From Hydrogenophaga sp. (lineage in GTDB: Bacteria; Pseudomonadota; Gammaproteobacteria; Burkholderiales; Burkholderiaceae_C): 64,000 nt of DNA. The first letter of the stretch is position 1. The number at the start of each line of letters is the position of its first letter. Under the pieces are notes generated by a model. The model worked only from the letters and a program-made list of their open reading frames with translations. It was not told the DNA's origin and ran no database searches. The stretch lies in NCBI RefSeq assembly GCF_019635465.1, contig NZ_JAHBZK010000006.1, positions 153,485-217,484 of the forward strand. The letters are read 5' to 3'. Positions 15,839-25,086 of this stretch are shown here, piece by piece. The position numbers were made by a program, and so were the translations under genes.

Positions 15839-16564
15839 TCACAGCGGCAGTTCGACGGTCTGGTCGGCCCGCACGGTGCCGCTGACCACCTTGCCGTTGG
15901 GCAGGCGCACCCGGGCGGCTTGACCCACGTGGCCGGCGCTCAGCGCCTGGCCCACCACCGATACGGCAAAGCCGCGGCCGTTGGCGCTCACTTTCACTGG
16001 CGTTCCCGCATCAAAGGCCTGCGGGGCGCGCACCATGTTCTCGCGGATGACCTGGCCCGGGGTCAGTGCATAGGCGGCCTGCTGACCCACCCAGCGCTCG
16101 GGCGCGGCCAGCACCATGGACGGGTGGGCCGCCCAATCCACTTCGGCGCGATCGGCCATGGCTTGAGTCAGGGTTTCACCGGCCGGCACGGGCGCCTTGA
16201 GCACCCAGGCCGGCCCGAAGGCCTGCACCGTCACCGGGATGTAGACGCTCCAGCGTGTGGGGCCGTCGACGCAGCGCAGACCCACACGGCTGCGGCCCCA
16301 GAGGCGGCCACCGGGCGGCAGAAAGGGTTCGATGCCATTGCAAGGGGCCAGCCGCAGGCGGCTGTCGAGCGAGCCCATCACCACCTCGGCGCGCAGCGGC
16401 ATGCCGGCCTGCTCGGCCAGGGCCTGTTCGACCGTGGGTTGCAGAAAGTCGCGCGCGAGCTTTTCCAGGCCGTCGGCATCGCTGGCGCGCGCGCTGGCGG
16501 CGGCGGCCAGCAGCACCAGGGCAAAGCTCACGGTCAGCAGCAGGCGAAGGGCAGGGCGGTTCAT
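15839..16564 (-). CDS. flgA: Flagellar P-ring assembly chaperone FlgA
   Basis: 241 residues with a signal peptide (LLLTVSFALVLLAAAASARA) and a C-terminal SAF-type domain (VPAGETLTQAMADRAEVDW, LTPGQVIRENMVRAPQA, GTPVKVSANGRGFAVSV). It helps FlgI assemble in the periplasm. ATG 16564 has GGAG 8 nt upstream; the GTG 9 bp further upstream would leave no spacing to that SD. Divergent from flgB. Confidence 0.93.
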   Translation of the reverse strand: MNRPALRLLLTVSFALVLLAAAASARASDADGLEKLARDFLQPTVEQALAEQAGMPLRAEVVMGSLDSRLRLAPCNGIEPFLPPGGRLWGRSRVGLRCVDGPTRWSVYIPVTVQAFGPAWVLKAPVPAGETLTQAMADRAEVDWAAHPSMVLAAPERWVGQQAAYALTPGQVIRENMVRAPQAFDAGTPVKVSANGRGFAVSVVGQALSAGHVGQAARVRLPNGKVVSGTVRADQTVELPL

Positions 16565-16676
16565 GGGGCGCACTCCGGCGTGGGTGGACGAATTCAGGCA
16601 ATCACTCTAGGGGTCGGGCGTCCAGCCAAAGCCGCGAAATACCGGGTCCGCATGCCGCTGTTTCCGGCTTTTGCCG

Positions 16677-16696
16677 CCCTCAAGTCTTTTGACAAT
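16677..16696 (+). promoter_or_regulatory. CCCTCAAG-N7-ACAAT motif upstream of flgB
   Basis: CCCTCAAG, seven bases, ACAAT, 65 bp before the flgB ATG. The identical two-part pattern with the same spacing lies upstream of flgF (20768-20787). A shared activator or polymerase site for the class II flg operons is the simplest reading. Confidence 0.4.
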
Positions 16697-16761
16697 GCCC
16701 GCAAGTCCCGGTCCCGAGCGCTTGTTCGGACCGGCCCCACCCACCCACCTGCGAGGTGACC

Positions 16762-17163
16762 ATGCTTGACCAGATGACCGACCGGCTGGATTTCCATGCC
16801 AAGGCGTTGGTGCTGCGCTCGCAGCGCCAGCAGGTGATCGCCAGCAACATCGCCAACGCCGACACCCCGGGCTATGTGGCGCGCGACTTCGACTTCGCCA
16901 GCGCACTCAAGAACGCCACCGGCACGGGCACCGGCAATGCCGTCACCACCGACCCACGCCACTTCAGCAGCGTCGGCGCACCTCCCGGTGGCGACCCCAA
17001 GCTGGGCTACGCGGTGCAGACCCAGCCCGCGCAGGACGGCAACTCGGTCGACCTCGACCGCGAGCGTGCTTCGTTCGTGGACAACACCATCCGCTACGAA
17101 TCCACGCTGCGTTTCATCAATGGTCACGTCAAGACCATGCTGAGCGCGATCACGGGTCAGTGA
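16762..17163 (+). CDS. flgB: Flagellar proximal rod protein FlgB
   Basis: 133 residues with the rod-protein signature ASNIANADTPGYVARDFDF at residues 32-50 and a C-terminal helix. ATG 16762 follows GAGGTG; the in-frame GTG 6 bp upstream is part of that SD region and is less likely. First gene of flgBCDE. Confidence 0.95.
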   Translation: MLDQMTDRLDFHAKALVLRSQRQQVIASNIANADTPGYVARDFDFASALKNATGTGTGNAVTTDPRHFSSVGAPPGGDPKLGYAVQTQPAQDGNSVDLDRERASFVDNTIRYESTLRFINGHVKTMLSAITGQ

Positions 17164-17183
17164 TCGCCTGAAAGGACTCTGCC

Positions 17184-17588
17184 ATGTCGATGTTCCAGAT
17201 CTTCAATGTCAGCGGCAGCGCGATCAGCGCGCAGCAACAGCGCCTGAACGTGGTGGCCTCCAACCTGGCCAACGCCGATGCGGTGGCCGGCCCCGACGGC
17301 CAGGCCTACAAGGCGCGCCACATCCACTTCCAGACCCAGAGCATGGGCGGCCCCGGCAGCGCCGGCGTGAAGGTGCAGACCATCACCGAAAGCGATGCCC
17401 CGGGCCGGCGCGTGTTCGAGCCCCAGCACCCCAACGCCGACGTCGACGGCTATGTGACGCACTCCAACGTGAACCCGGTGGAGGAGATGGTCAACATGAT
17501 TTCGGCCTCGCGCTCGTACCAGAACAACGTCGAGGTGATGAACACCGCCAAGACGCTGATGCTCAAGACGCTGCAGATGGGTCAGTAA
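17184..17588 (+). CDS. flgC: Flagellar proximal rod protein FlgC
   Basis: 134 residues. Rod signature VVASNLANADAV near residue 28 and the C-terminal motif SNVNPVEEMVNMISASRSYQ that is diagnostic for FlgC. AAAGGA SD about 10 nt upstream. 20 bp after flgB. Confidence 0.96.
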   Translation: MSMFQIFNVSGSAISAQQQRLNVVASNLANADAVAGPDGQAYKARHIHFQTQSMGGPGSAGVKVQTITESDAPGRRVFEPQHPNADVDGYVTHSNVNPVEEMVNMISASRSYQNNVEVMNTAKTLMLKTLQMGQ

Positions 17589-17628
17589 TCGCCGTCGCCC
17601 ACGCAGACCCCGACAAGGACGCACGCAC

Positions 17629-18294
17629 ATGATGTTCTCCAACCCCCTGGACCTGTCCAACCTCGGCACCACCGTGGGCAGCTCCACTGCGCAGCAGGCC
17701 ACCACGGCGACCAACGCCGAGGCCACGCAGGACCGGTTCCTCAAGTTGCTGGTGGCCCAGCTCAACAACCAGGACCCGATGAATCCGATGGACAACGCGC
17801 AGATGACGACGCAGATGACGCAGATCAACACGGTCGCCGGCATCGAGTCGCTCAACGCCACGCTCAAGGGCATGGCCGCGCAGTTCACCGCCATGCAGAC
17901 GCTGCAGGGCGTGTCGCTCATTGGCCGCGAGGCGCTGGTGGCGGGCAACAACTTCGGCTTCGATGGCGCCTACGGCAAGGCCGCGTTCCGCATCGACGAG
18001 TCGGCCGCGAGCGTGCAGGTCGACGTGGTCGGCACCAACGGCGAGATCCTCGACACCCTGGACTTCGGCGCCCTGACCGCTGGCCAGCATTCGTTCAACT
18101 GGGACGGCACCGGCATCGACCCCACCCAGGTGGCTGGCTACCGCGTGCGCGCATCCAACGGTGGCTCGCCCGTCGAAGCCACCACCTTTGGCCGCTACAC
18201 CGTCACCTCGGTCGGCAGCAGCGACGGCGTCACCACCCTGAAGCTGCAGGACGGACGCTCGCTGAGCTACGACCAGATCGACACCTTCATGTAA
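17629..18294 (+). CDS. flgD: Flagellar hook capping (scaffold) protein FlgD
   Basis: 221 residues. The conserved N-terminal stretch RFLKLLVAQLNNQDPMNPMDN and the C-terminal FlgD Ig/tudor-like part (HSFNWDGTG, GYRVRASNGG) are present. It caps the growing hook. Exported without a signal peptide. Confidence 0.95.
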   Translation: MMFSNPLDLSNLGTTVGSSTAQQATTATNAEATQDRFLKLLVAQLNNQDPMNPMDNAQMTTQMTQINTVAGIESLNATLKGMAAQFTAMQTLQGVSLIGREALVAGNNFGFDGAYGKAAFRIDESAASVQVDVVGTNGEILDTLDFGALTAGQHSFNWDGTGIDPTQVAGYRVRASNGGSPVEATTFGRYTVTSVGSSDGVTTLKLQDGRSLSYDQIDTFM

Positions 18295-18324
18295 CCCACC
18301 GATTTCGCCCAGCAAGGAAACACC

Positions 18325-19533
18325 ATGGCATTCCAGCAAGGACTCTCCGGCCTCAACAGCGCGAGCAAGAACCTCGACGTGATCGGTCACAACATCGCCA
18401 ACGGCAACACGGTGGGCATGAAGTCATCGCGCACCGAATTTGCCGAGGTCTACGCCAGCTCGGTCAACGCCGCTGGCGGCGTCAACCAGGGCATCGGCGT
18501 GTCGGTGGCAGCGGTGACGCAGGCCTTCACCCAGGGCAACATCACCATCACCGGCAGCGACCTGGACATCGCCATCAACGGCGCCGGTTTCTTCGAGCTG
18601 ACCAACCCGGACGGCACGCTGTCGTACTCGCGCGCCGGCATGTTCAAGCTCGACCGCGAAGGCAACATCGTCAACAACGACGGCAGCCAGCTCATGGGCT
18701 ACCCCACCGACGCCGACGGCAACCGCCTGAGCTACAACACCGTGGCCCTGACGCTGCCCACCGCCAGCCCGATCCCGGCGCAGCAGACCAGCACCATCAC
18801 GGCCGAGTTCAACCTCGACGCGCGCGCGCCGATCTGGAACTCGGTCACGCCCAACACCCCGCTGACGACCTACGGCACCTCGCTGGTGGCCTTTGACCAG
18901 CAGGGCATCGAGGTGCCGGTGACGATGGCTTTCCGCAAGGTGGCCAACAACAGCTGGGAGGTCTACACCGGCGTCAACGGCGCCGACCCGGCCCTGTCCA
19001 CGCCGTTCACCGTCAACTTCCTGCCCGATGGCTCGCTCGACACCGCGACCACCACCATTCCGCCGCTGGCACTGAGCTCAGTCAACGGGGCCTTCAACGC
19101 CACCATCGACTTCAGCAACATCTCGCAGTTCGGCACCGCCTTTGGCGTGACCATGCTCGACCAGGACGGCTATCGCCCGGGCCAGTTCGTGGGTCTGAAG
19201 ATCGGTGAAGACGGCGTGGTGACCGGCCAGTACTCCAACGGCGAGACGCGCGCCGCCGGCCAGGTGGCCCTGGTGAACTTCCGCAACGCACAGGGCCTGC
19301 AACCCATGGGCGGTGGCAGCTGGTCGGCCACCTTCGCCTCCGGCGACCCGGTGCGTGGCGAACCCGGCACCGGCAACTACGGCTCGCTGCGTGCCGGCGC
19401 GCTGGAAGACTCCAACGTCGACATCACGGCCGAGCTGGTCAACATGATGACCGCGCAGCGCGCCTACCAGGCCAACGCACAGACCATCAAGACGCAGGAC
19501 CAGGTGCTGAGCACGCTGCTCAACATGCGCTGA
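18325..19533 (+). CDS. flgE: Flagellar hook protein FlgE
   Basis: 402 residues, close to E. coli FlgE. N-terminal GLSGLNSASKNLDVIGHNIANGNTVG is split across the D0 helix, and the C-terminal D0 helix reads LVNMMTAQRAYQANAQTIK. SD AAGGA 8 nt upstream. The next flagellar gene, flgF, is 1.3 kb away because an unrelated gene is inserted. Confidence 0.96.
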   Translation: MAFQQGLSGLNSASKNLDVIGHNIANGNTVGMKSSRTEFAEVYASSVNAAGGVNQGIGVSVAAVTQAFTQGNITITGSDLDIAINGAGFFELTNPDGTLSYSRAGMFKLDREGNIVNNDGSQLMGYPTDADGNRLSYNTVALTLPTASPIPAQQTSTITAEFNLDARAPIWNSVTPNTPLTTYGTSLVAFDQQGIEVPVTMAFRKVANNSWEVYTGVNGADPALSTPFTVNFLPDGSLDTATTTIPPLALSSVNGAFNATIDFSNISQFGTAFGVTMLDQDGYRPGQFVGLKIGEDGVVTGQYSNGETRAAGQVALVNFRNAQGLQPMGGGSWSATFASGDPVRGEPGTGNYGSLRAGALEDSNVDITAELVNMMTAQRAYQANAQTIKTQDQVLSTLLNMR

Positions 19534-19639
19534 GGATTTCATGGGGCGTGAGCTGAAATAGCGCCGAGGGGGTAGTGCGGGCGAGGGCTGGGCTACCTAG
19601 CATCTCGCGGGTTTTCAACCCGCCCCGAGTGCTGCGCCC

Positions 19640-20683
19640 ATGTCATCTGCCAACGATTCCTGGTCCTTTCACAACCTGTCCGACGACCTTGCTCCTGCGC
19701 GCGCGGCGGGAGCACGCGTGTTCGCCACCCGCGATCGCTCGGACCACATCCACTCCATCACGGTCTGCTTCGCCGGCACCAAACCCTCGCTGGACGCAGT
19801 GGATCGGGTGCTTCGCGAATGTGCCGCGCACGTGGCGGCGCAAGACAGCTCCTTTGACGTGTTCATCCGCGCAGAATGGGTGCCGCATGCCGATGCGCAC
19901 CGCCGAGAAATCGAGCTCATCTATCCGTACGGCCAGGACTTCTTCCTGTGCTTCGACGCCAGGCTGCGTCAGATCGGCGTGCGTCAAAGGGGAGGCAAGC
20001 GCTTCGTGAAACCCTGGCCAGTCGACGACGTCGCCGCGGTGTGCCGCAAGGCCTACGCAGCGCACGACCCCTTGCCGCTGGAAGACTACCCCGACACCGA
20101 CGATGACGACGACAGTTCGATGGGGGACTTGCGCTCGGAGGTCGTGCACTGGATCTGGTACGGCTACCACGCACTGTCCGACATCGACGCGGTGATCGTG
20201 GCGCGCGCCGAGGACGATGAAGACATCGACCTCGACGAGATGCGTGCCTTCGCGGCGACCATTCTTGCCAGGAAGCGCGCGGCCGAAGCTACCTGGGCTG
20301 CCGAGACGGACAACGATCGCCTGGCCGACGCGTTCTCAGACCTCATTCACGACGGCATCATGGCCGTGCAGTGGGCGGGCGACACCCTCGATGAAGGCTT
20401 CGACGTGGTCAACAGCCGCATTGAGGCAGAGGACCCCCGGGGCGAGCAGTACACCGGGGCCTGCTTCTTCCACAGCCAGGACATGGACCGCGCGCTCAAC
20501 GAAGAAGGTCTGATGGTGGCTTTTGGCCACCTCCACAGCGATGAACCCGCTGACTACGTCGCCATCGGCCAGCGGGTCTGCGAGGCGCTCAGGCGGCATG
20601 GCCTGCGCCCGGAGTGGAACGGCACGGACCGCCAGCGCATCGGACTGCCCGGGTTTCGCTGGCAGCGCCGCACCCCGGACTGA
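19640..20683 (+). CDS. Unknown protein inserted between flgE and flgF (C-terminal DUF6891-like)
   Basis: 347 residues, acidic, soluble, no signal peptide or membrane segment. It has two parts: an N-terminal ~150-residue domain with no recognised family, an acidic linker (DTDDDDDSS), and a C-terminal ~190 residues that resemble DUF6891 in my memory (VVHWIWYGYHALSDID, GACFFHSQDMDRALNEEG, MVAFGHL, GFRWQRR). No flagellar motif. A 7-bp hairpin with AACCCGC arms (19607-19623) sits before it. It looks like an insertion into the flg operon; the function is unknown. Confidence 0.7.
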   Translation: MSSANDSWSFHNLSDDLAPARAAGARVFATRDRSDHIHSITVCFAGTKPSLDAVDRVLRECAAHVAAQDSSFDVFIRAEWVPHADAHRREIELIYPYGQDFFLCFDARLRQIGVRQRGGKRFVKPWPVDDVAAVCRKAYAAHDPLPLEDYPDTDDDDDSSMGDLRSEVVHWIWYGYHALSDIDAVIVARAEDDEDIDLDEMRAFAATILARKRAAEATWAAETDNDRLADAFSDLIHDGIMAVQWAGDTLDEGFDVVNSRIEAEDPRGEQYTGACFFHSQDMDRALNEEGLMVAFGHLHSDEPADYVAIGQRVCEALRRHGLRPEWNGTDRQRIGLPGFRWQRRTPD

Positions 20684-20767
20684 CCCTGCCCCACCCCCCG
20701 CCACCTTGGCCGGGGTTTGAAGCGAGGAAATGCGCGGCAGCACCCCTGCTGTTCGGCGCATTGGCCA

Positions 20768-20788
20768 CCCTCAAGAATTTCCACAATC
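20768..20788 (+). promoter_or_regulatory. CCCTCAAG-N7-ACAAT motif upstream of flgF
   Basis: CCCTCAAG (20768-20775), seven bases, ACAAT (20783-20787), 61 bp before the flgF start; it contains TTTCCACAATC also found at flhB. The presence of the same motif as upstream of flgB implies that flgF-flgL form their own transcription unit after the inserted gene. Confidence 0.4.
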
Positions 20789-20848
20789 CGTTCAACCCGT
20801 CGAAGTCAGCGCCGCTGACTGCGCCCCGGCGAGTGAAAGGACTTGTGC

Positions 20849-21583
20849 TTGGACCGCTTCATCTACACCGCCATGACCGGCGCCAGTGCCGCGGCGCACC
20901 GCCAGCAGGTGCTGACGAACAACCTGGCCAACGTATCGACGCCGGGCTTTCGCGCTGAACTCTCCACCTTCCGTGCCGTGCCCATTCGCGGCGACGGCGC
21001 CAGCACCCGCGTGTTTGCGCTGGAGGCCACCGCCGGCCACCTGGACACGCCCGGCGCCATGCAGATCACCGGCCGCGCGCTGGACGTGGCCGCGCAAGGC
21101 AATGCCTGGTTCGCCGTGCAGGGCCTGGACGGTACCGAGGCCTACACCCGCGCCGGCAACCTCGAGGTCAACGCCGAGGGCACGCTGGTCAACGCCAACG
21201 GCCTGCCCATGCTGGGCGACGGCGGCCCGATCACGGTGCCGGCCAACGCGCAGGTGGACATCGGCGCCGACGGCTCGGTCAACGCCCGCGTCGGCAACGA
21301 ACCCGGCCAGGTGGTCGGTCGCCTGAAGATGGTGGTGCCCGACGCAGACAACCCCATCAAGCGCAGCGACGACGGTCTGTTTCGCAGTCCGCAAGGCGAT
21401 CCGCTGCCGGTCAGCGAGGTCGCGCGTCTGCAGGACGGCGCCATCGAAGGCTCCAACGTCAATCCGGTCGAGGCCATGGTCGGCATGATCGCCGCGGCCC
21501 GGCAGTTCGAAGTCCAGATGCGCATGCTGCAAAACGGCGAAGGCAACGACCGCAGCGCATCGCAATTGCTCAGCACCAGCTGA
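20849..21583 (+). CDS. flgF: Flagellar proximal rod protein FlgF
   Basis: 244 residues. The start is TTG at 20849, giving the canonical MDRFIYTAMTGA; AAAGGA (20836-20841) is 7 nt upstream. A second TTG at 20843 is only 1 nt from the SD. Signature NNLANVSTPGFRAELS and C-terminal SNVNPVEAMVGMIAAARQFE fit FlgF/FlgG. Confidence 0.95.
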   Translation: MDRFIYTAMTGASAAAHRQQVLTNNLANVSTPGFRAELSTFRAVPIRGDGASTRVFALEATAGHLDTPGAMQITGRALDVAAQGNAWFAVQGLDGTEAYTRAGNLEVNAEGTLVNANGLPMLGDGGPITVPANAQVDIGADGSVNARVGNEPGQVVGRLKMVVPDADNPIKRSDDGLFRSPQGDPLPVSEVARLQDGAIEGSNVNPVEAMVGMIAAARQFEVQMRMLQNGEGNDRSASQLLSTS

Positions 21584-21597
21584 TAGAGGGCATCACC

Positions 21598-22380
21598 ATG
21601 ATCAACTCACTCATGACCGCCGCGACCGGCATGACGGCGCAGCAGACCCAGCTCGACGTCATCTCGCACAACCTGGCCAACGTGGCCACCACCGGCTTCA
21701 AGAAGTCCAAGGCGGTGTTCGAGGACCTCATGTACCAGAACCTGCGGCAGGTGGGTGCCAACGCCACCGAGCAGGCCGAACTGCCCACCGGCTTGCAGGT
21801 CGGCCTCGGTGTGCGCACCGTCGCCACCAGCCGCAGCTTCACGCAGGGCACGCCGCAGCAGTCCGGCAATTCGCTGGACGTGGCCATCAACGGCTCGGGC
21901 TTCTTCCAGATCGAGATGCCCGACGGCACCACCGCCTACACGCGCGACGGCAGCTTTCAGGTCGACGCGCAAGGCCGCATGGTCACCAGCAGCGGCTACC
22001 CGCTCACCGCCGGTATCACGCTGCCGGTGGAGACCGAAAGCGTCACCATCTCGTCGGACGGCATCGTCAGCGCCAAGTTGGCCGGGCAGACCCAGCCGCA
22101 GCAGGTGGGGCAGATCGAACTCGCCAACTTCATCAACCCGCCTGGCCTGGAGCCGCTGGGGCAGAACCTGTACCGCGAGAGCGTGGCCTCGGGCAACCCG
22201 ATCAACGCCGCGCCCGGCAGCACCGGCATGGGTCGACTGATGCAGGGCTACACCGAAGCCTCCAACGTCAACGTGGTGCAGGAGCTGGTCGACATGATCC
22301 AGACCCAGCGCGCCTACGAGATGAACTCCAAGGCCATCCAGACCTCGGACCAGATGCTGCAGCGTCTGTCACAGCTGTGA
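21598..22380 (+). CDS. flgG: Flagellar distal rod protein FlgG
   Basis: 260 residues, the usual FlgG length. N-terminal SLMTAATGMTAQQTQLDVIS and HNLANVATTGFKKSKAVFED, and C-terminal EASNVNVVQELVDMIQTQRA, are the family signatures. 14 bp after flgF. Confidence 0.97.
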   Translation: MINSLMTAATGMTAQQTQLDVISHNLANVATTGFKKSKAVFEDLMYQNLRQVGANATEQAELPTGLQVGLGVRTVATSRSFTQGTPQQSGNSLDVAINGSGFFQIEMPDGTTAYTRDGSFQVDAQGRMVTSSGYPLTAGITLPVETESVTISSDGIVSAKLAGQTQPQQVGQIELANFINPPGLEPLGQNLYRESVASGNPINAAPGSTGMGRLMQGYTEASNVNVVQELVDMIQTQRAYEMNSKAIQTSDQMLQRLSQL

Positions 22381-22388
22381 GGCTCGCC

Positions 22389-23069
22389 ATGATCCGCCTC
22401 GCCCTGTTTGCGCTGCTGGCGCTGCTGTTGAGCGGCTGCGAAACGCTGCAGAACCAGCCCAAGGTCGATCTGCAGCCGGCGCAGCCCGTGCAGTACGTGC
22501 AGAGCGATACCGCCGTCAACGGCGCCGCCACGCCCAGTGGGGGCCTGTTTCGCGCCGCCACCTACCGCCCGGCCATGGAAGACCCGCGTGCGCGCCTGCC
22601 CGGCGACACGGTGACGATCCAGATCACCGAACGCGTGACCGCCACGCAAAGCTCCTCGGCCTCGATCGGCCGCAGCGCCGACGCCTCGGCCAGCATCTCC
22701 GCCATTCCGCTCTTCAAGGGCTCGTGGGGCAATGCCACGCTGGGTGCGCAGAGCGACAACAACTTCTCGGGCGACGGCAAGAACCAGTCGAACAACGCCT
22801 TCAACGGCTCCATCACCGCCACGGTGCAGCAGGTGCTGCCCAACGGCCACCTGGTGGTGGTGGGTGAAAAGCAGATCGGCGTCAACGCCAACGTGGACGT
22901 GATGCGCTTCTCCGGCACCATCAATCCGCGCGACATCCGCCCGGGCAACGTGGTGCCCTCGACGCAGGTCGCCAACGTGCGCGTGGAATCGCGTAACCGC
23001 GGCGCACAAGGCGAAGCCATGTCAATTGGCTGGCTGGCACGGTTCTTTTTGAGCGTTCTGCCCTTCTGA
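22389..23069 (+). CDS. flgH: Flagellar L-ring lipoprotein FlgH
   Basis: 226-residue outer-membrane lipoprotein. Signal peptide RLALFALLALLLSGC with lipobox LSGC (lipidated Cys near residue 17). Family motifs GDTVTIQITERVTA and LPNGHLVVVGEKQI are present. ATG 22389 has GAGG 6 nt upstream; a GTG at 22377 overlapping the flgG stop is less likely. Confidence 0.95.
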   Translation: MIRLALFALLALLLSGCETLQNQPKVDLQPAQPVQYVQSDTAVNGAATPSGGLFRAATYRPAMEDPRARLPGDTVTIQITERVTATQSSSASIGRSADASASISAIPLFKGSWGNATLGAQSDNNFSGDGKNQSNNAFNGSITATVQQVLPNGHLVVVGEKQIGVNANVDVMRFSGTINPRDIRPGNVVPSTQVANVRVESRNRGAQGEAMSIGWLARFFLSVLPF

Positions 23070-23089
23070 ACCCGGTCACCATCGCCTGC

Positions 23090-24238
23090 ATGAACCGCTT
23101 GTTCCGTCCTGCCATGTGTATCGACCGATTCCGCCGCCACTTGATGCTCCTGTGTGCTGCCGTCGCAGCATTGCTGGTGCTGCCCGCCGCCGCGCAAAGC
23201 ATCCGCGTGAAGGAAATCGCGGCGGTGCAGGGCGTGCGCAGCAACCCCTTGACCGGCTATGGCCTGGTGGTGGGCCTGGACGGCACCGGTGACCAGACCA
23301 CGCAGATGCCCTACACCGGGCAGAGCCTGGCCAACTTTCTGCAGCAACACGGGCTGACCCTGCCCAGCGGCGCCAACCCGCAGCTCAAGAACGTGGCCGC
23401 CGTGCTGGTCACGGCCGAGCTGCCGCCGTTCGCTCGCCCGGGCCAGCCCATCGACGTGACCGTGTCCTCGATCGGCAACGCCAAGTCGCTGCGCGGCGGC
23501 ACGCTGATCACCACGCCCATGCGCGGCGCCGACGGCGAGATCTATGCCTTGGCGCAAGGCAACCTGATGGTGGGTGGCGCCGGTGCCTCGGCCGGTGGCA
23601 GCAAGGTGCAGATCAACCACCTGAGCGCTGGCCGCATTCCCGGTGGTGGTCAGGTCGAACGCGCGGTGCCGACACCGCTCAACGTGGGCGACACCGTCGA
23701 CCTTGGCCTCGACAGCAACGATTTCCAGACCGCCAGTCGCGTGACTGCGGCCATCAACAAGGCCTTTGGCGGCAACGTTGCCAGCGCCATCGATGGCCGC
23801 GTGGTGCGCCTGCAGGCACCCACCGATCCCAGCGAGCGCGTGGCCTTTCTGGCGCGCGTCGAAGAGGTGCGCATCGAATCGAGCGTGCCCACCGCCAAGG
23901 TGGTCATCAACGCGCGCACCGGCTCCATCGTCATGAACCAGGCCGTCACGCTGGGACCGGTGGCCGTGGCGCACGGCAACCTGTCGGTCAGCATCAGCTC
24001 CACGCCCGTGGTCAGCCAGCCCAACGCCTTCTCGGGCGGCGAGACCGTGGTGCGCGAGCAGGCCAACATCCAGATCAGCCAGGACAAGGGTTCGCTCATC
24101 CAGATGGGCCCGGCCGCCAACCTGGCCGACGTCGTCAAGGCACTCAACGCATTGGGCGCCACGCCGCAAGACCTGCTGGCCATCCTGCAGGCCATCAAGG
24201 CCTCCGGCGCCTTGAACGCCGACCTCGAGGTGATCTGA
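23090..24238 (+). CDS. flgI: Flagellar P-ring protein FlgI
   Basis: 382 residues with a signal peptide (LMLLCAAVAALLVLPAAAQS) and the mature start IRVKEIAAVQGVRSNPL, then GYGLVVGLDGTGDQT. It forms the periplasmic ring with help from FlgA. Its stop overlaps the flgJ start by one base. The N-terminus before the signal is slightly long; a later ATG within it (residue 9 or 19) could be the true start. Confidence 0.95.
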   Translation: MNRLFRPAMCIDRFRRHLMLLCAAVAALLVLPAAAQSIRVKEIAAVQGVRSNPLTGYGLVVGLDGTGDQTTQMPYTGQSLANFLQQHGLTLPSGANPQLKNVAAVLVTAELPPFARPGQPIDVTVSSIGNAKSLRGGTLITTPMRGADGEIYALAQGNLMVGGAGASAGGSKVQINHLSAGRIPGGGQVERAVPTPLNVGDTVDLGLDSNDFQTASRVTAAINKAFGGNVASAIDGRVVRLQAPTDPSERVAFLARVEEVRIESSVPTAKVVINARTGSIVMNQAVTLGPVAVAHGNLSVSISSTPVVSQPNAFSGGETVVREQANIQISQDKGSLIQMGPAANLADVVKALNALGATPQDLLAILQAIKASGALNADLEVI

Positions 24239-25074
24239 TGTCGGTCAACGCCTTTCAGCCCACCGGCCTGGCCGCCGACCCGACAGCGCTCAACGCGCTC
24301 AAAGGCGCTGGCAACGACAAGGCCGCGCTGAAGGAGGCTGCCAAACAGTTCGAGGCGCTGTTCATGCGCGAGCTGCTCAAGAGCATGCGCGAGGCCACGG
24401 CCAAGAGCGGCCTGTTCGAGAGCGAGGGCGAGAACCTGGGCACCGATCTGCTCGACCAGCAGTTCTCGGTGCAGCTCTCGGGCCTGCCCGGTGGGCTGTC
24501 CGAAGCCATTCAGCGCCAGCTGGGCGGCAAGCTGAGCGATGGGGGCGCTGCCCTGCCGTCGTCGAGCACGCCCACCACCTTCGAGCGCATCCAGGGCTCG
24601 CAACGCCAGGCGGGCTTTGTCGAGAAACACGCGGCCGCTGCACAGGCAGTGTCGCGCGAGACCGGCATTCCGGCGGCCTTCATGCTGGGCCAGGCCGGGC
24701 ATGAGAGCGGCTGGGGCCGCGGTGAGATCCGCAACAGCGACGGCACACCGGCGCACAACCTGTTCGGCATCAAGGCCACCGGCGGCTGGAGCGGCAAGGT
24801 GGCCGAAATCACCACCACCGAATACGTCGACGGCGAGCCGCGCAAGGTCACGGCGAAGTTCCGCGCCTACGACTCCTACGAAGAATCCTTTCGCGACTAC
24901 GCACGCCTGATCGGCAACAGCCCGCGCTACGAAGGCGTGATGGATCAGCTGCACTCGGTGCAGGGCTTCGCCAAGGGGCTGCAGAACGCCGGCTACGCCA
25001 CCGACCCGGCCTACGCGTCCAAGCTCAGCCGCGCGATCAACACCACGCTGTCCTTGCAGCGGGCCCAGGGCTGA
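24238..25074 (+). CDS. flgJ: Flagellar rod cap and peptidoglycan hydrolase FlgJ
   Basis: 278 residues in two domains: rod-binding N-terminus (KQFEALFMRELLKSMREAT, about residues 35-55) and a C-terminal glucosaminidase domain from residue ~120 (MLGQAGHESGWGRGE with the catalytic Glu, HNLFGIKATGGW). This two-domain form is the beta/gamma-proteobacterial type. Confidence 0.96.
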   Translation: MSVNAFQPTGLAADPTALNALKGAGNDKAALKEAAKQFEALFMRELLKSMREATAKSGLFESEGENLGTDLLDQQFSVQLSGLPGGLSEAIQRQLGGKLSDGGAALPSSSTPTTFERIQGSQRQAGFVEKHAAAAQAVSRETGIPAAFMLGQAGHESGWGRGEIRNSDGTPAHNLFGIKATGGWSGKVAEITTTEYVDGEPRKVTAKFRAYDSYEESFRDYARLIGNSPRYEGVMDQLHSVQGFAKGLQNAGYATDPAYASKLSRAINTTLSLQRAQG

Positions 25075-25086
25075 GGGAGCTGATCC

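Noticed and set aside
20684-20740. Terminator after the inserted DUF6891-like gene
   Set aside because: The CCCCG/CGGGG pairing near 20694-20716 is broken by mismatches and has only a short T run.
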